A DNA stretch of 64,000 bases. It comes from Candidatus Parachristensenella avicola (GTDB taxonomy: Bacteria; Bacillota; Clostridia; Christensenellales; UMGS416). Numbering within the stretch: the first letter of the stretch is position 1; the number at the start of each line of letters is the position of its first letter. Below the pieces are notes generated by a model. The model was not told the origin of the DNA. It saw only the letters and a list, made by a program, of their open reading frames with translations, and made no database searches. The position numbers were made by a program, and so were the translations under genes. The stretch is taken from the NCBI GenBank assembly GCA_904420205.1, contig CAJFUN010000033.1:32326-96325 (forward strand). Direction: 5' to 3'. Of the stretch, positions 41,662 through 49,781 are shown in pieces.

Positions 41662-42036
41662 ATGAAAATACAGGAATCGGCTGAAGATTATTTGGAAGCA
41701 ATCCTGATGCTCACCCAAAAGCAGGGCGAGGTTCGTTCCATCGATATCGTCAACTGGATGGAATACTCCAAGCCCAGCATAAGCGTGGCCATGAAGCGCC
41801 TGCGTGAGAACGGTTATATTGAAATGGATCCCAGCGGTTATATCACCCTGACGGAGGCGGGCCGGGCCATTGCCGAGCGGGTATATGAGCGTCACCAGGT
41901 GCTCTCAAGGATGCTGATCGATCTGGGCGTATCCGAGGAAACCGCCCTGAAGGATGCCTGCCGCATGGAGCACGTCCTCAGCCAGGAGAGCTTTGATAAA
42001 ATACGAAACCATCGGGAAAGTATGAAAAAGAAATAA
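41662..42036 (+). CDS. DtxR/MntR family metal-dependent repressor
   Basis: 124 aa, AAAGGAGG 7 nt upstream of ATG. Winged helix in residues 1-60 (SAEDYLEAILML, SIDIVNWMEYSKPSISVAMKRL as helix-turn-helix), metal-binding and dimer domain in 61-124; the C-terminal SH3-like domain of true DtxR is missing. Likely metal ligands are D9 and E12 (as in MntR), H78, C100, E103 and H104. The cysteine at 100 corresponds to DtxR Cys102 rather than the MntR glutamate, which favours ferrous iron. It should repress the preceding operon through the two GTTAG-n6-CTAAC palindromes when iron is plentiful; that link is inference. Confidence 0.9.
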   Translation: MKIQESAEDYLEAILMLTQKQGEVRSIDIVNWMEYSKPSISVAMKRLRENGYIEMDPSGYITLTEAGRAIAERVYERHQVLSRMLIDLGVSEETALKDACRMEHVLSQESFDKIRNHRESMKKK

Positions 42037-42058
42037 GCTCACATCGATTGAGCCTTGG

Positions 42059-42086
42059 ATGCGCGCCGCTGGGCGCGCATTTTTTG
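42059..42086 (+). terminator. Terminator of the DtxR-family gene
   Basis: ATGCGCGCC / GGCGCGCAT stem and TTTTTT tail. Confidence 0.85.
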
Positions 42087-42161
42087 GTGTTTGTATGATG
42101 AAAAAAGAGGGTTGCGCCCAATGCATCCCGGTATAAAGCGGCCTCTAAGGCGAAACGCATC

Positions 42162-42719
42162 TTACGGATCAAGACGCGAAATAGGCGGTTCTTCGATCAG
42201 CCGTGCAAGAATCTGCTCATCAGAGGTATCGCAGGCTATTTTGGTGATGTTCTTTAGGGGGAAAAGCCGCTTTCCATCGAATTCGCCGTAGGTCGTCACC
42301 GCCTCCATCAGACAATCGTTCGGATCAACCTCTCGAATAAGGCCCCTGCAATCGTAATATCCACTGTTCAATAGCTCGACCGATACCACCAGATGACGGC
42401 GAGCCGCATAAGCCAGCAGCGCATGATCCAAGCGTTCGGTATTGGGAAAATCAACGGCGGGAAACGCGTCTTTTGCCTGTAATCGTTTCAGCTTTTTTAG
42501 ATATTGGGTATCAGTCGCCTGCATCAAAATGGAATCCAGCGGCAGCAAAACAAAGCCATCATATGCGCCGGATTCCGTAATGGAAGACAGAATAAGGTGA
42601 TCGTTGCTCATCGCCAACACCATGCCTGCGGCAAATGTTGCAAGATCGTCTGCATGCGTATAGAGTTCCACCATTTTCCCCTGATTTTGGACTGAAAGAA
42701 GCATATCGGTTTGATTCAT
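42162..42719 (-). CDS. Protein with two Sm-like repeats, function unknown
   Basis: 185 aa from ATG 42719 with AAGGAGG 10 nt upstream; the longer frame crosses the neighbour. Two parts of the chain resemble each other: residues ~16-80 (MVLAMSNDHLILSSITESG, AYDGFVLLPLDSI) and ~112-178 (GLIREVDPNDCLMEAVTTYG, EFDGKRLFPLKNITKI). Each has the layout of a small five-strand barrel: turn, Asp-x-x-h-x-x-x, G-x-(F/Y)-D-G-x-x-L-x-P-L-x-x-I. This suggests a tandem Sm/SH3-like protein; RNA or protein binding is possible but unproven. It follows the nitroreductase gene on the same strand (106 nt) and may share its transcript. Confidence 0.65.
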   Translation of the reverse strand: MNQTDMLLSVQNQGKMVELYTHADDLATFAAGMVLAMSNDHLILSSITESGAYDGFVLLPLDSILMQATDTQYLKKLKRLQAKDAFPAVDFPNTERLDHALLAYAARRHLVVSVELLNSGYYDCRGLIREVDPNDCLMEAVTTYGEFDGKRLFPLKNITKIACDTSDEQILARLIEEPPISRLDP

Positions 42720-42825
42720 CGTTGGTGCCTCCTTTAAGGATGATCGGATGCAGGATTCAAATCCGGCAGAAAAAATGTCCATCGATGCGCGCAAGATCCC
42801 GGATCGGATCTTTAACGCCGATTTA

Positions 42826-43515
42826 TCATGTCCGCCCCGAACGGCATTGGGGCTGATGCCAGCGGAAACGGCCGCTCCCTGCCCCGCATTCAAAGTGGTA
42901 TTTGGCGATACCCAAGTCAACCTGGGTGTAAGGCCCCCATCCAGCTTCGGCCGTCACCTCGTTTCCCTTAAGCGTAAAGCAGAATTTCTGCTGATTCATA
43001 GCGGTAGGCGCCAACAGCGCCGCTTCCATGCCGCGGCGGAACCAGGCAGGCATGGGCCCTTCCACCCTGCAGAGGGAGGATATCGGCTTGCTCCGATGGG
43101 GTTTTCCAGCCGTCGCACCATAGCCCAGGGCAAGGACGCAAACCAGCTTTTCGCCGGGCTCGATTATGCATTGCGCTTTCCTGCGGCTATATGTCAACCC
43201 TACCCAGCAGGTATTCAGTCCCAGTTGCTGAGCGGTCAGCGCGATGCGTTCGCCATAGTAGCCGATGCGCTCTTCGAGCCCGGGTTGCCGGCCCACCAGG
43301 CAGATGTAATGATGGACGTTATGAAATTGACCGTACCGGGCCAGCAAACCCTCAAAAGCTTCCGGGTGGCGGAGAACCATCTGGATATGCAGCGAGCCCT
43401 CCTGGTTGCAGGCATCAATTTGGGCCTGCAGGCGTTCCGCCGTTTCCGTACGGATGATTTGATGGGTATAGTCGCGCACGCTGTGGCGGCTTTCGATGGC
43501 TTGAAGGATATCCAT
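42826..43515 (-). CDS. Nitroreductase family protein (TM1586-type)
   Basis: 229 aa, AAGGAGG upstream of the ATG at 43515. Begins ILQAIESRHSVRDYTHQII, the FMN-binding S-x-R-x-Y/F motif; GYYGERIALTAQQLGLNTCWVGLTY is the central helix; and ALLAPTAMNQQKFCFTL is the second flavin contact (A-P-T-x-x-N-Q), which comes late in the chain as in the TM1586-type fused nitroreductases. The substrate cannot be told. Single-gene or bicistronic unit with the Sm-like gene. Confidence 0.88.
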   Translation of the reverse strand: MDILQAIESRHSVRDYTHQIIRTETAERLQAQIDACNQEGSLHIQMVLRHPEAFEGLLARYGQFHNVHHYICLVGRQPGLEERIGYYGERIALTAQQLGLNTCWVGLTYSRRKAQCIIEPGEKLVCVLALGYGATAGKPHRSKPISSLCRVEGPMPAWFRRGMEAALLAPTAMNQQKFCFTLKGNEVTAEAGWGPYTQVDLGIAKYHFECGAGSGRFRWHQPQCRSGRT

Positions 43516-43640
43516 TTCCCTTGACCTCCTTGCTTATATGGGACGGCAGGTTTACTAGAATGGATTATACCACAGAACGGGGCAGCGGGCCGATACCGGG
43601 AAAGAAAGCGCGAATGTAGGTCGTAGGACGGGGCGCACGG

Positions 43641-43670
43641 TTGTACCGGCGGCGCAGGGTATGGTATAAT
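43641..43670 (+). promoter_or_regulatory. Promoter of the M42 peptidase operon
   Basis: -35 TTGTAC (43641-43646), 18 bp, extended -10 TGG-TATAAT (TATAAT 43665-43670), 25 nt before the first start codon. Confidence 0.7.
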
Positions 43671-43695
43671 CAAGCCAATATCAGGAGGGATTGCC

Positions 43696-44715
43696 ATGAA
43701 TTTTAAGGCGGAACTGAAAAACCTCTGCGCCCTCTCCGGCCCCGCAGGCTATGAGCAGGCGGTCAGTGAGAAGGTTGAAGCGCTCTTTAGCGAATTTTGC
43801 CAGGAGGTATGGCACGATAGTTTCCATAACGTGTATGCGCGCATGGGCGGCGGAAAAATGCGGCTTATGATCTGTGCGCATATGGACGAAGTGGGCATGA
43901 TGGTGCGCACCATCGAGGATGACGGTTTCCTTGGCATCACCAAAGTGGGTGGAATCGATCCCCGGGTACTGCCGGCTCACGAGGTAGTGGTGCACGGGCG
44001 GGAGGAACTTTTTGGCGTGATCGGCGCTAAACCGCCCCATGTGACGACGCCTGCCGAGCGGGAAAAGATGATTCCCTTAGACGAACTTTATGTGGATCTT
44101 GGTTTGCCGGCCGAGCGAGTGCGCCAGCTGGTTCAGGTGGGCGATGTGATTTCCTATCGGGCCCCGGTGATCGACCTAGCCGGCGATGCGCTGGCCGGGC
44201 GCACGTTGGACGACCGGGCCGGCGTCATGATTCTGCTGGAAACCATGGCTGCCCTAAAGGATACCGCACTGGGGGTGGAGGTCGTCTTTGTAGCCACGGT
44301 GGGCGAGGAGGTCGGTTCGCTGGGCGCTGCGGTCGCCGCCTTTGACCAGCGGCCCGACTTAGGGATCGCTATCGACGTAACCCATGGCGATACGCCCGAC
44401 GCGCCGGCGGGGGAGAGCTTCCCCATGGACAAGCCGAATATCGGCCTGGGCCCCATCTGCCATACCGGCTGGGTAGAGCGGCTGCGCCGGGTGGCAAAAG
44501 AGCAGGATATGGATTATTCGCTGGATGTATTCGGCGGCGAAAGCTGGACCGATGGCGACGAGATCCAGCTGACGGCGGAGGGCATCCCGGTGGCGCTGCT
44601 TTCACTGCCGCTAAGGTATATGCATACCTCGGTGGAGTTGATTCGGATGAATACCTTAAAAAAATGCGCCAGGCTGCTAACGCAGTTTATCCTGTCTGTA
44701 AGCGAGGAGGGCTGA
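43696..44715 (+). CDS. M42 family aminopeptidase, copy 1
   Basis: 339 aa, TCAGGAGG 7-9 nt before the ATG. Metal and catalytic motifs of M42: CAHMDEVGMM (His, Asp), TLDDRAG (bridging Asp), TVGEEVGSLGA (catalytic Glu-Glu), AIDVTHGDTPD (Asp) and RYMHT (His). These are large, often dodecameric, cytoplasmic co-catalytic metalloaminopeptidases (TET-like) acting on peptides; preferences include Glu/Asp or Lys. First of three tandem copies in a five-gene operon whose genes abut or overlap. Confidence 0.93.
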   Translation: MNFKAELKNLCALSGPAGYEQAVSEKVEALFSEFCQEVWHDSFHNVYARMGGGKMRLMICAHMDEVGMMVRTIEDDGFLGITKVGGIDPRVLPAHEVVVHGREELFGVIGAKPPHVTTPAEREKMIPLDELYVDLGLPAERVRQLVQVGDVISYRAPVIDLAGDALAGRTLDDRAGVMILLETMAALKDTALGVEVVFVATVGEEVGSLGAAVAAFDQRPDLGIAIDVTHGDTPDAPAGESFPMDKPNIGLGPICHTGWVERLRRVAKEQDMDYSLDVFGGESWTDGDEIQLTAEGIPVALLSLPLRYMHTSVELIRMNTLKKCARLLTQFILSVSEEG

Positions 44716-44718
44716 TCC

Positions 44719-45747
44719 ATGGAACGGCTTAAAAAATTAACAGCCCTGCGGGGCGTTTCCGGGTTTGAGGAAGAAGTGCGCGCCTATGTGCTGGAGGAGG
44801 CGAAGCGGCTGGCCGACGAGGTGCGTGTGGACGCACTTGGCAGCGTGATTGCACTGAAAAAAGGCACGGAGCACCCGGAGCAGGTGGTGATGGTTGCCGC
44901 TCATATGGACGAGGTGGGCTTTATCATCACCACAGTGGAGGAACGGGGAACGCTTCGCTTTGCCACTGTGGGCGGGATTGATCCCCGGGTTTTGCAATCC
45001 AAGCGGGTGATAATCGGGGAGAAGCGCGTGCCCGGCGTCATCGGTTCCATGGCGATTCACCTGCTGGAGGCAAAGGACATGGTGCCGCTAAAGGTGAATC
45101 AGCTGTATATCGATATCGGTTGCACCAGCAAGGCCGAGGCGGAGGCCTTGGTGAAGCCCGGCGATACGGCAGTCTTTGATTCGGACTTTGTAACCTTTGG
45201 CGATGGCCTGGTCAAGTGCCGGGCGCTGGACGACCGCGTGGGCTGCGGCGTGCTGCTGTCGGCCCTGGAACGGCGCTATCCGGTTACGTTGGCGGCGGTC
45301 TTCACCGTGCAGGAGGAGATTGGATGCAAAGGCGCCACGGCGGCGGCCTTTGCGGTGAATCCCAACGCCGGCATCGTGCTGGAGGGCACAACCTGCGCCG
45401 ATATGCACGGCGTAGACGATGCGCTGAAGGTAACGCGCATCGGCCGGGGGCCGGTGATCTCCATTATGGACCGGGCCGCCATCCCGAACCGGCCTTTCCG
45501 TGACTTTGTGACGGCGACGGCCGACGAATACGGCATCCCCTGGCAATATCGCCAGGGCGCATTCGGCGGCACCGATGCCGGTGCCCTGCAGCGGGCCAAG
45601 GGAGGGCGTCCTGTGGTCAACATCGCCGTGGCCACAAGATATATTCATTCCCCGGTCAACGTTGTCAGTCAAGCGGATTATTTGAACGCCCAGACGCTGC
45701 TTATGCGGGTGCTGGAGCGGATGAACCGTTTTCTGGAGGTAGAATAA
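44719..45747 (+). CDS. M42 family aminopeptidase, copy 2
   Basis: 342 aa, starting 3 nt after copy 1, with GAGGAGG upstream. Motifs AAHMDEVGFI, ALDDRVGCG, TVQEEIGCKGA, VLEGTTCADMHG and RYIHSP. The fourth ligand position reads Leu-Glu-Gly rather than the Asp of copies 1 and 3, as in other bacterial paralogues, which may alter metal or substrate preference. Overlaps copy 3 by one base (TAATG). Confidence 0.93.
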   Translation: MERLKKLTALRGVSGFEEEVRAYVLEEAKRLADEVRVDALGSVIALKKGTEHPEQVVMVAAHMDEVGFIITTVEERGTLRFATVGGIDPRVLQSKRVIIGEKRVPGVIGSMAIHLLEAKDMVPLKVNQLYIDIGCTSKAEAEALVKPGDTAVFDSDFVTFGDGLVKCRALDDRVGCGVLLSALERRYPVTLAAVFTVQEEIGCKGATAAAFAVNPNAGIVLEGTTCADMHGVDDALKVTRIGRGPVISIMDRAAIPNRPFRDFVTATADEYGIPWQYRQGAFGGTDAGALQRAKGGRPVVNIAVATRYIHSPVNVVSQADYLNAQTLLMRVLERMNRFLEVE

Positions 45748-46751
45748 TGGATATGAGAAATACGCTGAAAACCCTCTGCCAGGCCTATGGGCCCACGGGG
45801 AACGAAGGCTCGGTGGCCCAGGTGATCCGGGAGATGGTGGCCCCGGTTGCCGACGAGATGACCACCGACGCCATGGGGAACCTGATCGTAACGAAAAAAG
45901 GCCGCGGCCAAGGCCGGCTGATGATGGCTGCCCATATGGACGAAATCGGCCTAATGGTGACCTACGTGGAAGAGGACGGCTTCCTCCGGATCGACGCTGT
46001 GGGCGGCGTGCGCCCGCAAACAACGGCCTTTCGGCAGATTCGCTTTGAAAATGGCGTAACCGGCGTCGTAGGCTATGAGTCCGCCAAGGTTAAGAACTTT
46101 GCTGAGCTCACCTTTTCCCGGCTGTTTGTGGATATTGGCGCGTCCAGCCGCGAGGAAGCGCTGGAGAAAGTTTCAATAGGCGATATCGCGCACTTTACCA
46201 GCGATTATGTGGACATGGGCCGGCGTGTTTGTTCTAAGTCCATGGATAACCGGGCCGGCTGCGCCGTGCTGGTGGAGATGCTGAAGGGGCTGGAGGATGC
46301 GGCTATGGATGTGGTCGCTGTGTTTACCGTGCAGGAGGAGGTCGGCCTGCGGGGGGCTAAGACGGCGGCCTGGTCGGTAAATCCTGACGTGGGCGTGGCG
46401 CTGGACGTGACGAGCGCAGCCGACCATCCGGGCGCACCCACCGCGGCGATGAAGCTGGGCCAGGGACCCTGCGTCAAGATTAAGGACGCTTCGGTCATCT
46501 GCACGCCTTCGGTGGTGGCCTGGCTGGAGCAGGCGGCTCGGGACGCGCAGGTGCCTTGGCAGCGCGAGGTGCTGACGGCGGGCGGCACCGATACGGCGGC
46601 CATGCAGATGACCGGTGCGGGTATTCCCGCCGGCTGCATTTCCTTGGCAACCCGCTACATCCACAGCCAGGGTGAGGTGCTGCAGATCTCCGACCTGGAG
46701 CAAGCTGCACTGCTTCTCATCCAGGCGGCTAAAACGGGGTATAACAGCTGA
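45747..46751 (+). CDS. M42 family aminopeptidase, copy 3
   Basis: 334 aa. AAHMDEIGLM, SMDNRAGC, TVQEEVGLRGA, ALDVTSAADHPG and RYIHSQGE show an intact active site. Its ATG overlaps the stop of copy 2, and its stop overlaps the ATG of the WG-repeat gene, so it is translationally coupled on both sides. The three M42 proteins may form mixed shells with different specificities; that is a hypothesis. Confidence 0.93.
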   Translation: MDMRNTLKTLCQAYGPTGNEGSVAQVIREMVAPVADEMTTDAMGNLIVTKKGRGQGRLMMAAHMDEIGLMVTYVEEDGFLRIDAVGGVRPQTTAFRQIRFENGVTGVVGYESAKVKNFAELTFSRLFVDIGASSREEALEKVSIGDIAHFTSDYVDMGRRVCSKSMDNRAGCAVLVEMLKGLEDAAMDVVAVFTVQEEVGLRGAKTAAWSVNPDVGVALDVTSAADHPGAPTAAMKLGQGPCVKIKDASVICTPSVVAWLEQAARDAQVPWQREVLTAGGTDTAAMQMTGAGIPAGCISLATRYIHSQGEVLQISDLEQAALLLIQAAKTGYNS

Positions 46752-47767
46752 TGAAAAAGAGCATGAAAAGGAAACTGCGCCTGGGGGCGCTGGCGCTGAT
46801 GGTGGCCTGCCTTGTGCCGCTCATGGCTGGCTGCGACGTTGGTCTGACCAAAATGGGTTATATTGACAAGGAAGGCAATACCGTGATCGAAGGCCTGTAT
46901 CAGATGGCCCAGCCCTTTCACGAGGGGATGGCCGGCGTCATGCTGGGCCGGGGCGATCAGGTCTACTGGGGCTTTATCGGCAAAGACAACAAGGCCAAAG
47001 TGAATCTGAACCTGTCTGAGGCGCGACCCTTCTATGATGGCGTGGCCCCGGTGTGCAAATACGGCAGTAAATATAATTATTGGGTCTTCATCGATACCAA
47101 TGGCGAGGATGTTTTCGGCCAGGAGTTTGCCGACGCCTCGGTATTTGTCAACGGCCTGGCCCCGGTTCAGGATATGGAGACGGAAAAATACGGCTATATC
47201 GATCGGCAGGGCCAGCTGGTCATCCCCTATCAGTATGATACGGCCTCGGTTTTCTCGGCTACCGACGACCTGGCGATGTTCCGGGTAGGCGGGGAGAATC
47301 TGGGACGCTGCGGCTATATTGACCGGGAAGGGAACGAAGTGATCGAACCGGCCTATTTTTACGCGGGAACCTTTAACGACGGGCTGGCTGTGGTGAAGGA
47401 AACCAGCGATATGGAGGTAGCCGACTGGGGCCTGATCAACACCAAAGGGGAAATGGTGCTGGGCGGCGACTTTGTAGAGTGTGGGAACTATTCCGAGGGG
47501 CTGGCTCCGGTAGCCGTAGAGAAAGATGGTAAAACCCTTTGGGGCTTTATGGATGGCGAAGGGAACTGGGTAATCGAGCCCCAATTCGCCAGCGCGCTGT
47601 CTTTTTCGGAGGGCTTGGCCGGCGCACAGTCCACCGAAGGCGATCAGCTGTGGGGATACATCGATAAGACCGGGGCATGGGTGATCGAACCGGCATTTGA
47701 GGGCGTTGCCGACTTCTCGGAGGGCCTTGCGGCCGTTCACGGCGGTAAGCTTGTGGTAGCGAAATAA
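46751..47767 (+). CDS. WG-repeat lipoprotein
   Basis: 338 aa. A basic N-terminus and hydrophobic stretch end in LMAGC (lipidated Cys near residue 28). The remainder is made of about seven WG repeats (for example WGYIDKTGAWVIEPAFE, YGYIDRQGQLVIPYQYD, WGFMDGEGNWVIEPQFA), roughly 45 residues apart, forming a likely solenoid or propeller outside the cell. It overlaps both neighbouring genes by one base and is thus made along with three aminopeptidases and a metallo-beta-lactamase. Ligand and role unknown. Confidence 0.88.
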   Translation: MKKSMKRKLRLGALALMVACLVPLMAGCDVGLTKMGYIDKEGNTVIEGLYQMAQPFHEGMAGVMLGRGDQVYWGFIGKDNKAKVNLNLSEARPFYDGVAPVCKYGSKYNYWVFIDTNGEDVFGQEFADASVFVNGLAPVQDMETEKYGYIDRQGQLVIPYQYDTASVFSATDDLAMFRVGGENLGRCGYIDREGNEVIEPAYFYAGTFNDGLAVVKETSDMEVADWGLINTKGEMVLGGDFVECGNYSEGLAPVAVEKDGKTLWGFMDGEGNWVIEPQFASALSFSEGLAGAQSTEGDQLWGYIDKTGAWVIEPAFEGVADFSEGLAAVHGGKLVVAK

Positions 47768-48675
47768 TGAGCGCACGCAAAAGATCCGCTGTGACCAAGC
47801 GGATGATTAAGCAGCTGACCAGCGCAGCGATCGTTATCGTGGCCTTGGCCGCGGCGTGGATTTTTGGCGGCGAAGGGTTTGCGCCCGCCGTCCAGACGCC
47901 GGAGGCCAGCGGCCAGGCCATGACGGTGCGGTTTATCGACGTAGGACAGGGCGCCAGCACGCTGGTTTCCATGGGCGATACGCATATCCTGATCGACGCA
48001 GGGGAAAATGACCAGGGCGAAAAGGTGGTCGAACAGCTGAAGGCCTGGGGCGTGACCCGCCTGGCTCTGGCGGTAGGCACTCATCCGCATTCAGACCATA
48101 TCGGCGGCATGGACGATGTGCTGGAAGCCTTTGAGGTGGACGCCTATATGATGCCGGAGGTAGCCCATACGTCCCAAACGTATGAGTCGGTGCTGCAGGT
48201 GCTGGAGGAGAAACAGATTCCGGTAACCTATCCTGAAGCCGGAGACAGCCTAACATTGGGCGGGATGCGGCTGACGGTTCTGGGCCCCGAGCAGGTAGAA
48301 GAGGATGACCTGAACAACTGCTCTTTGGTGTCCAGGGTGGATTCGGCTTATGGGAGTGTATTGATCCCCGGCGATTGTGAGGAGCCGTCGGAGGCGGCCA
48401 TGCTTAAGGGAAACCGGCCGCTGAAGGCGGATGTGCTTCAACTGGCGCATCATGGATCGAATACGTCTAACTCCGAGGCATTTCTTAAGGCGGTAGACCC
48501 TCAGTGGGTCGTGATCCCCGTGGGCGAGGACAACAGCTATGGCCACCCTCACGATGAAGTGCTCCAACGGGTGGAACGTCTGGGGTATAAGGCCTATCGC
48601 ACCGACTGGAACGGTACGGTGACCTGCGTGATGGACGAAAAAGGTATCGCTTTTTATCCGGAAAAAGAGCCATAA
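47767..48675 (+). CDS. Exported ComEC C-terminal-like metallo-beta-lactamase
   Basis: 302 aa. One N-terminal membrane segment at about 16-36 (SAAIVIVALAAAWIFGG) anchors or exports the protein. The rest matches the stand-alone ComEC metallohydrolase group: VRFIDVGQGASTLV, ILIDAGEN, THPHSDHIGGM (H-x-H-x-D-H), LIPGDCEEPSE (Asp) and QLAHHGSNTSNSEAF. Such domains are thought to be nucleases or phosphodiesterases acting on DNA at the cell surface. Last gene of the five-gene operon, starting within the stop of the WG gene. Confidence 0.9.
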   Translation: MSARKRSAVTKRMIKQLTSAAIVIVALAAAWIFGGEGFAPAVQTPEASGQAMTVRFIDVGQGASTLVSMGDTHILIDAGENDQGEKVVEQLKAWGVTRLALAVGTHPHSDHIGGMDDVLEAFEVDAYMMPEVAHTSQTYESVLQVLEEKQIPVTYPEAGDSLTLGGMRLTVLGPEQVEEDDLNNCSLVSRVDSAYGSVLIPGDCEEPSEAAMLKGNRPLKADVLQLAHHGSNTSNSEAFLKAVDPQWVVIPVGEDNSYGHPHDEVLQRVERLGYKAYRTDWNGTVTCVMDEKGIAFYPEKEP

Positions 48676-48678
48676 ATA

Positions 48679-48716
48679 AAGCGCCGCGGCTTATGCATAA
48701 GCCGCGGCGCTTTTGC
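48679..48716. terminator. Terminator of the five-gene operon
   Basis: AAGCGCCGCGGCTTA-TGCA-TAAGCCGCGGCGCTT followed by TTGCC; convergent with the oxidoreductase gene. Confidence 0.8.
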
Positions 48717-48740
48717 CTGCCCATCAAAAGAGAAGGACGA

Positions 48741-49727
48741 TTATTTTTTTATTGCATCGGATTGCTGCCAGAAGACGATGCGGTCCGCCATGCATTGGGA
48801 TAGCAGCGCCGTATCCAGGCAGGTGAAAAGCGTATGCGCTGGCGCTTTCCCGGCCGCGATATGATCGAAAAAATAAGCCAGCTGCGCATAGAAGCCGTTG
48901 GTGATAAACATAGCCGTACCGTCGGGCAGCGATTCGTCGTCGATGCGCTCTTGGAGCACACCGTCGCGATAATGCTCCAGGCTGCCGCTGCGGGCGCCCC
49001 AGGCTGGCAGGTCTACGACAAAAAGTCCATTGTCCGCCGTGACGGCGATGCGCTCTGTGACTGCGCCGGACACAGGGCAAAAACTAAGGCTAGCCACAGC
49101 GCCGTTTTCATATTCCAGCAGGAAATGCGCGTTGATGACATCTTGCTCCACCGCAGGGTATCGCGCCGCCATGGAACGCAACGGACTGCCCGCCAGATAA
49201 CAGGCCAAATCAAGGTCATGGATTGCCGTGGTATGAAAATGGTTTTCGCGGCGTCCAACCCGATGCATGGCGCATTCGATATGCTCAATCCGGTGCCCGT
49301 GAAGGCGCTGGCGGAGCGCACGGATCAGCGGCATGTGGCGGCGGTTATAGGCTACCTGATGGTGCGTGCCATGAGCGGCGGCTGCTTTGACCAGTTGAAT
49401 CGTCTCTTCATAGCTTTCCGCCGGCGGCTTTTCCATCAGCGTAGGTATACCATCGGCCAGCAGGCGTTGGGCCAGGCGGCCGGTTACGGTAAAGGGGGTG
49501 GTGAGCAGCACAGCATCGGGTTGCTGCTCCCGCAGCATTTGGTCCGTATCACTGTATGCGGCGGAAAAACCCGCTAATTGCGCGTAAGACGCGGCGGACG
49601 CCGCATCTAGATCGCAGCAGGCAACATATTGCACCTGGTTGCCATGGCGCTGCCGGTAGGCGGTCAGAGAATCGATGTACACTTGACGGGCATGGCTGCC
49701 ACATCCGATCTGGCAGATCCGAAGCAT
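48741..49727 (-). CDS. Gfo/Idh/MocA family oxidoreductase
   Basis: 328 aa, AAAGGAG 7-8 nt upstream of the ATG. ICQIGCGSHARQVY is the Rossmann loop (G-x-G-x-x-x), TLMEKPPAESYEE contains the E-K-P cofactor motif, and HFHTTAIHDLDLACYLAG holds the catalytic histidine region. Members oxidise or isomerise sugars or inositols, and some act on glycans. It is 54 nt downstream of the trans-sulfuration enzyme gene on the same strand, separated by a small hairpin (49743-49760) lacking a U tail, so co-transcription is likely. Confidence 0.88.
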   Translation of the reverse strand: MLRICQIGCGSHARQVYIDSLTAYRQRHGNQVQYVACCDLDAASAASYAQLAGFSAAYSDTDQMLREQQPDAVLLTTPFTVTGRLAQRLLADGIPTLMEKPPAESYEETIQLVKAAAAHGTHHQVAYNRRHMPLIRALRQRLHGHRIEHIECAMHRVGRRENHFHTTAIHDLDLACYLAGSPLRSMAARYPAVEQDVINAHFLLEYENGAVASLSFCPVSGAVTERIAVTADNGLFVVDLPAWGARSGSLEHYRDGVLQERIDDESLPDGTAMFITNGFYAQLAYFFDHIAAGKAPAHTLFTCLDTALLSQCMADRIVFWQQSDAIKK

Positions 49728-49781
49728 GAGGATCGCTCCTTTCCCGGGTGGGATACCCGGCGAAACTGACGGAGATAGGAC

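Noticed and set aside
49743..49760. Hairpin between the trans-sulfuration enzyme and oxidoreductase genes considered as terminator
   Set aside because: Only a 6-7 bp stem and no U-run on either strand.
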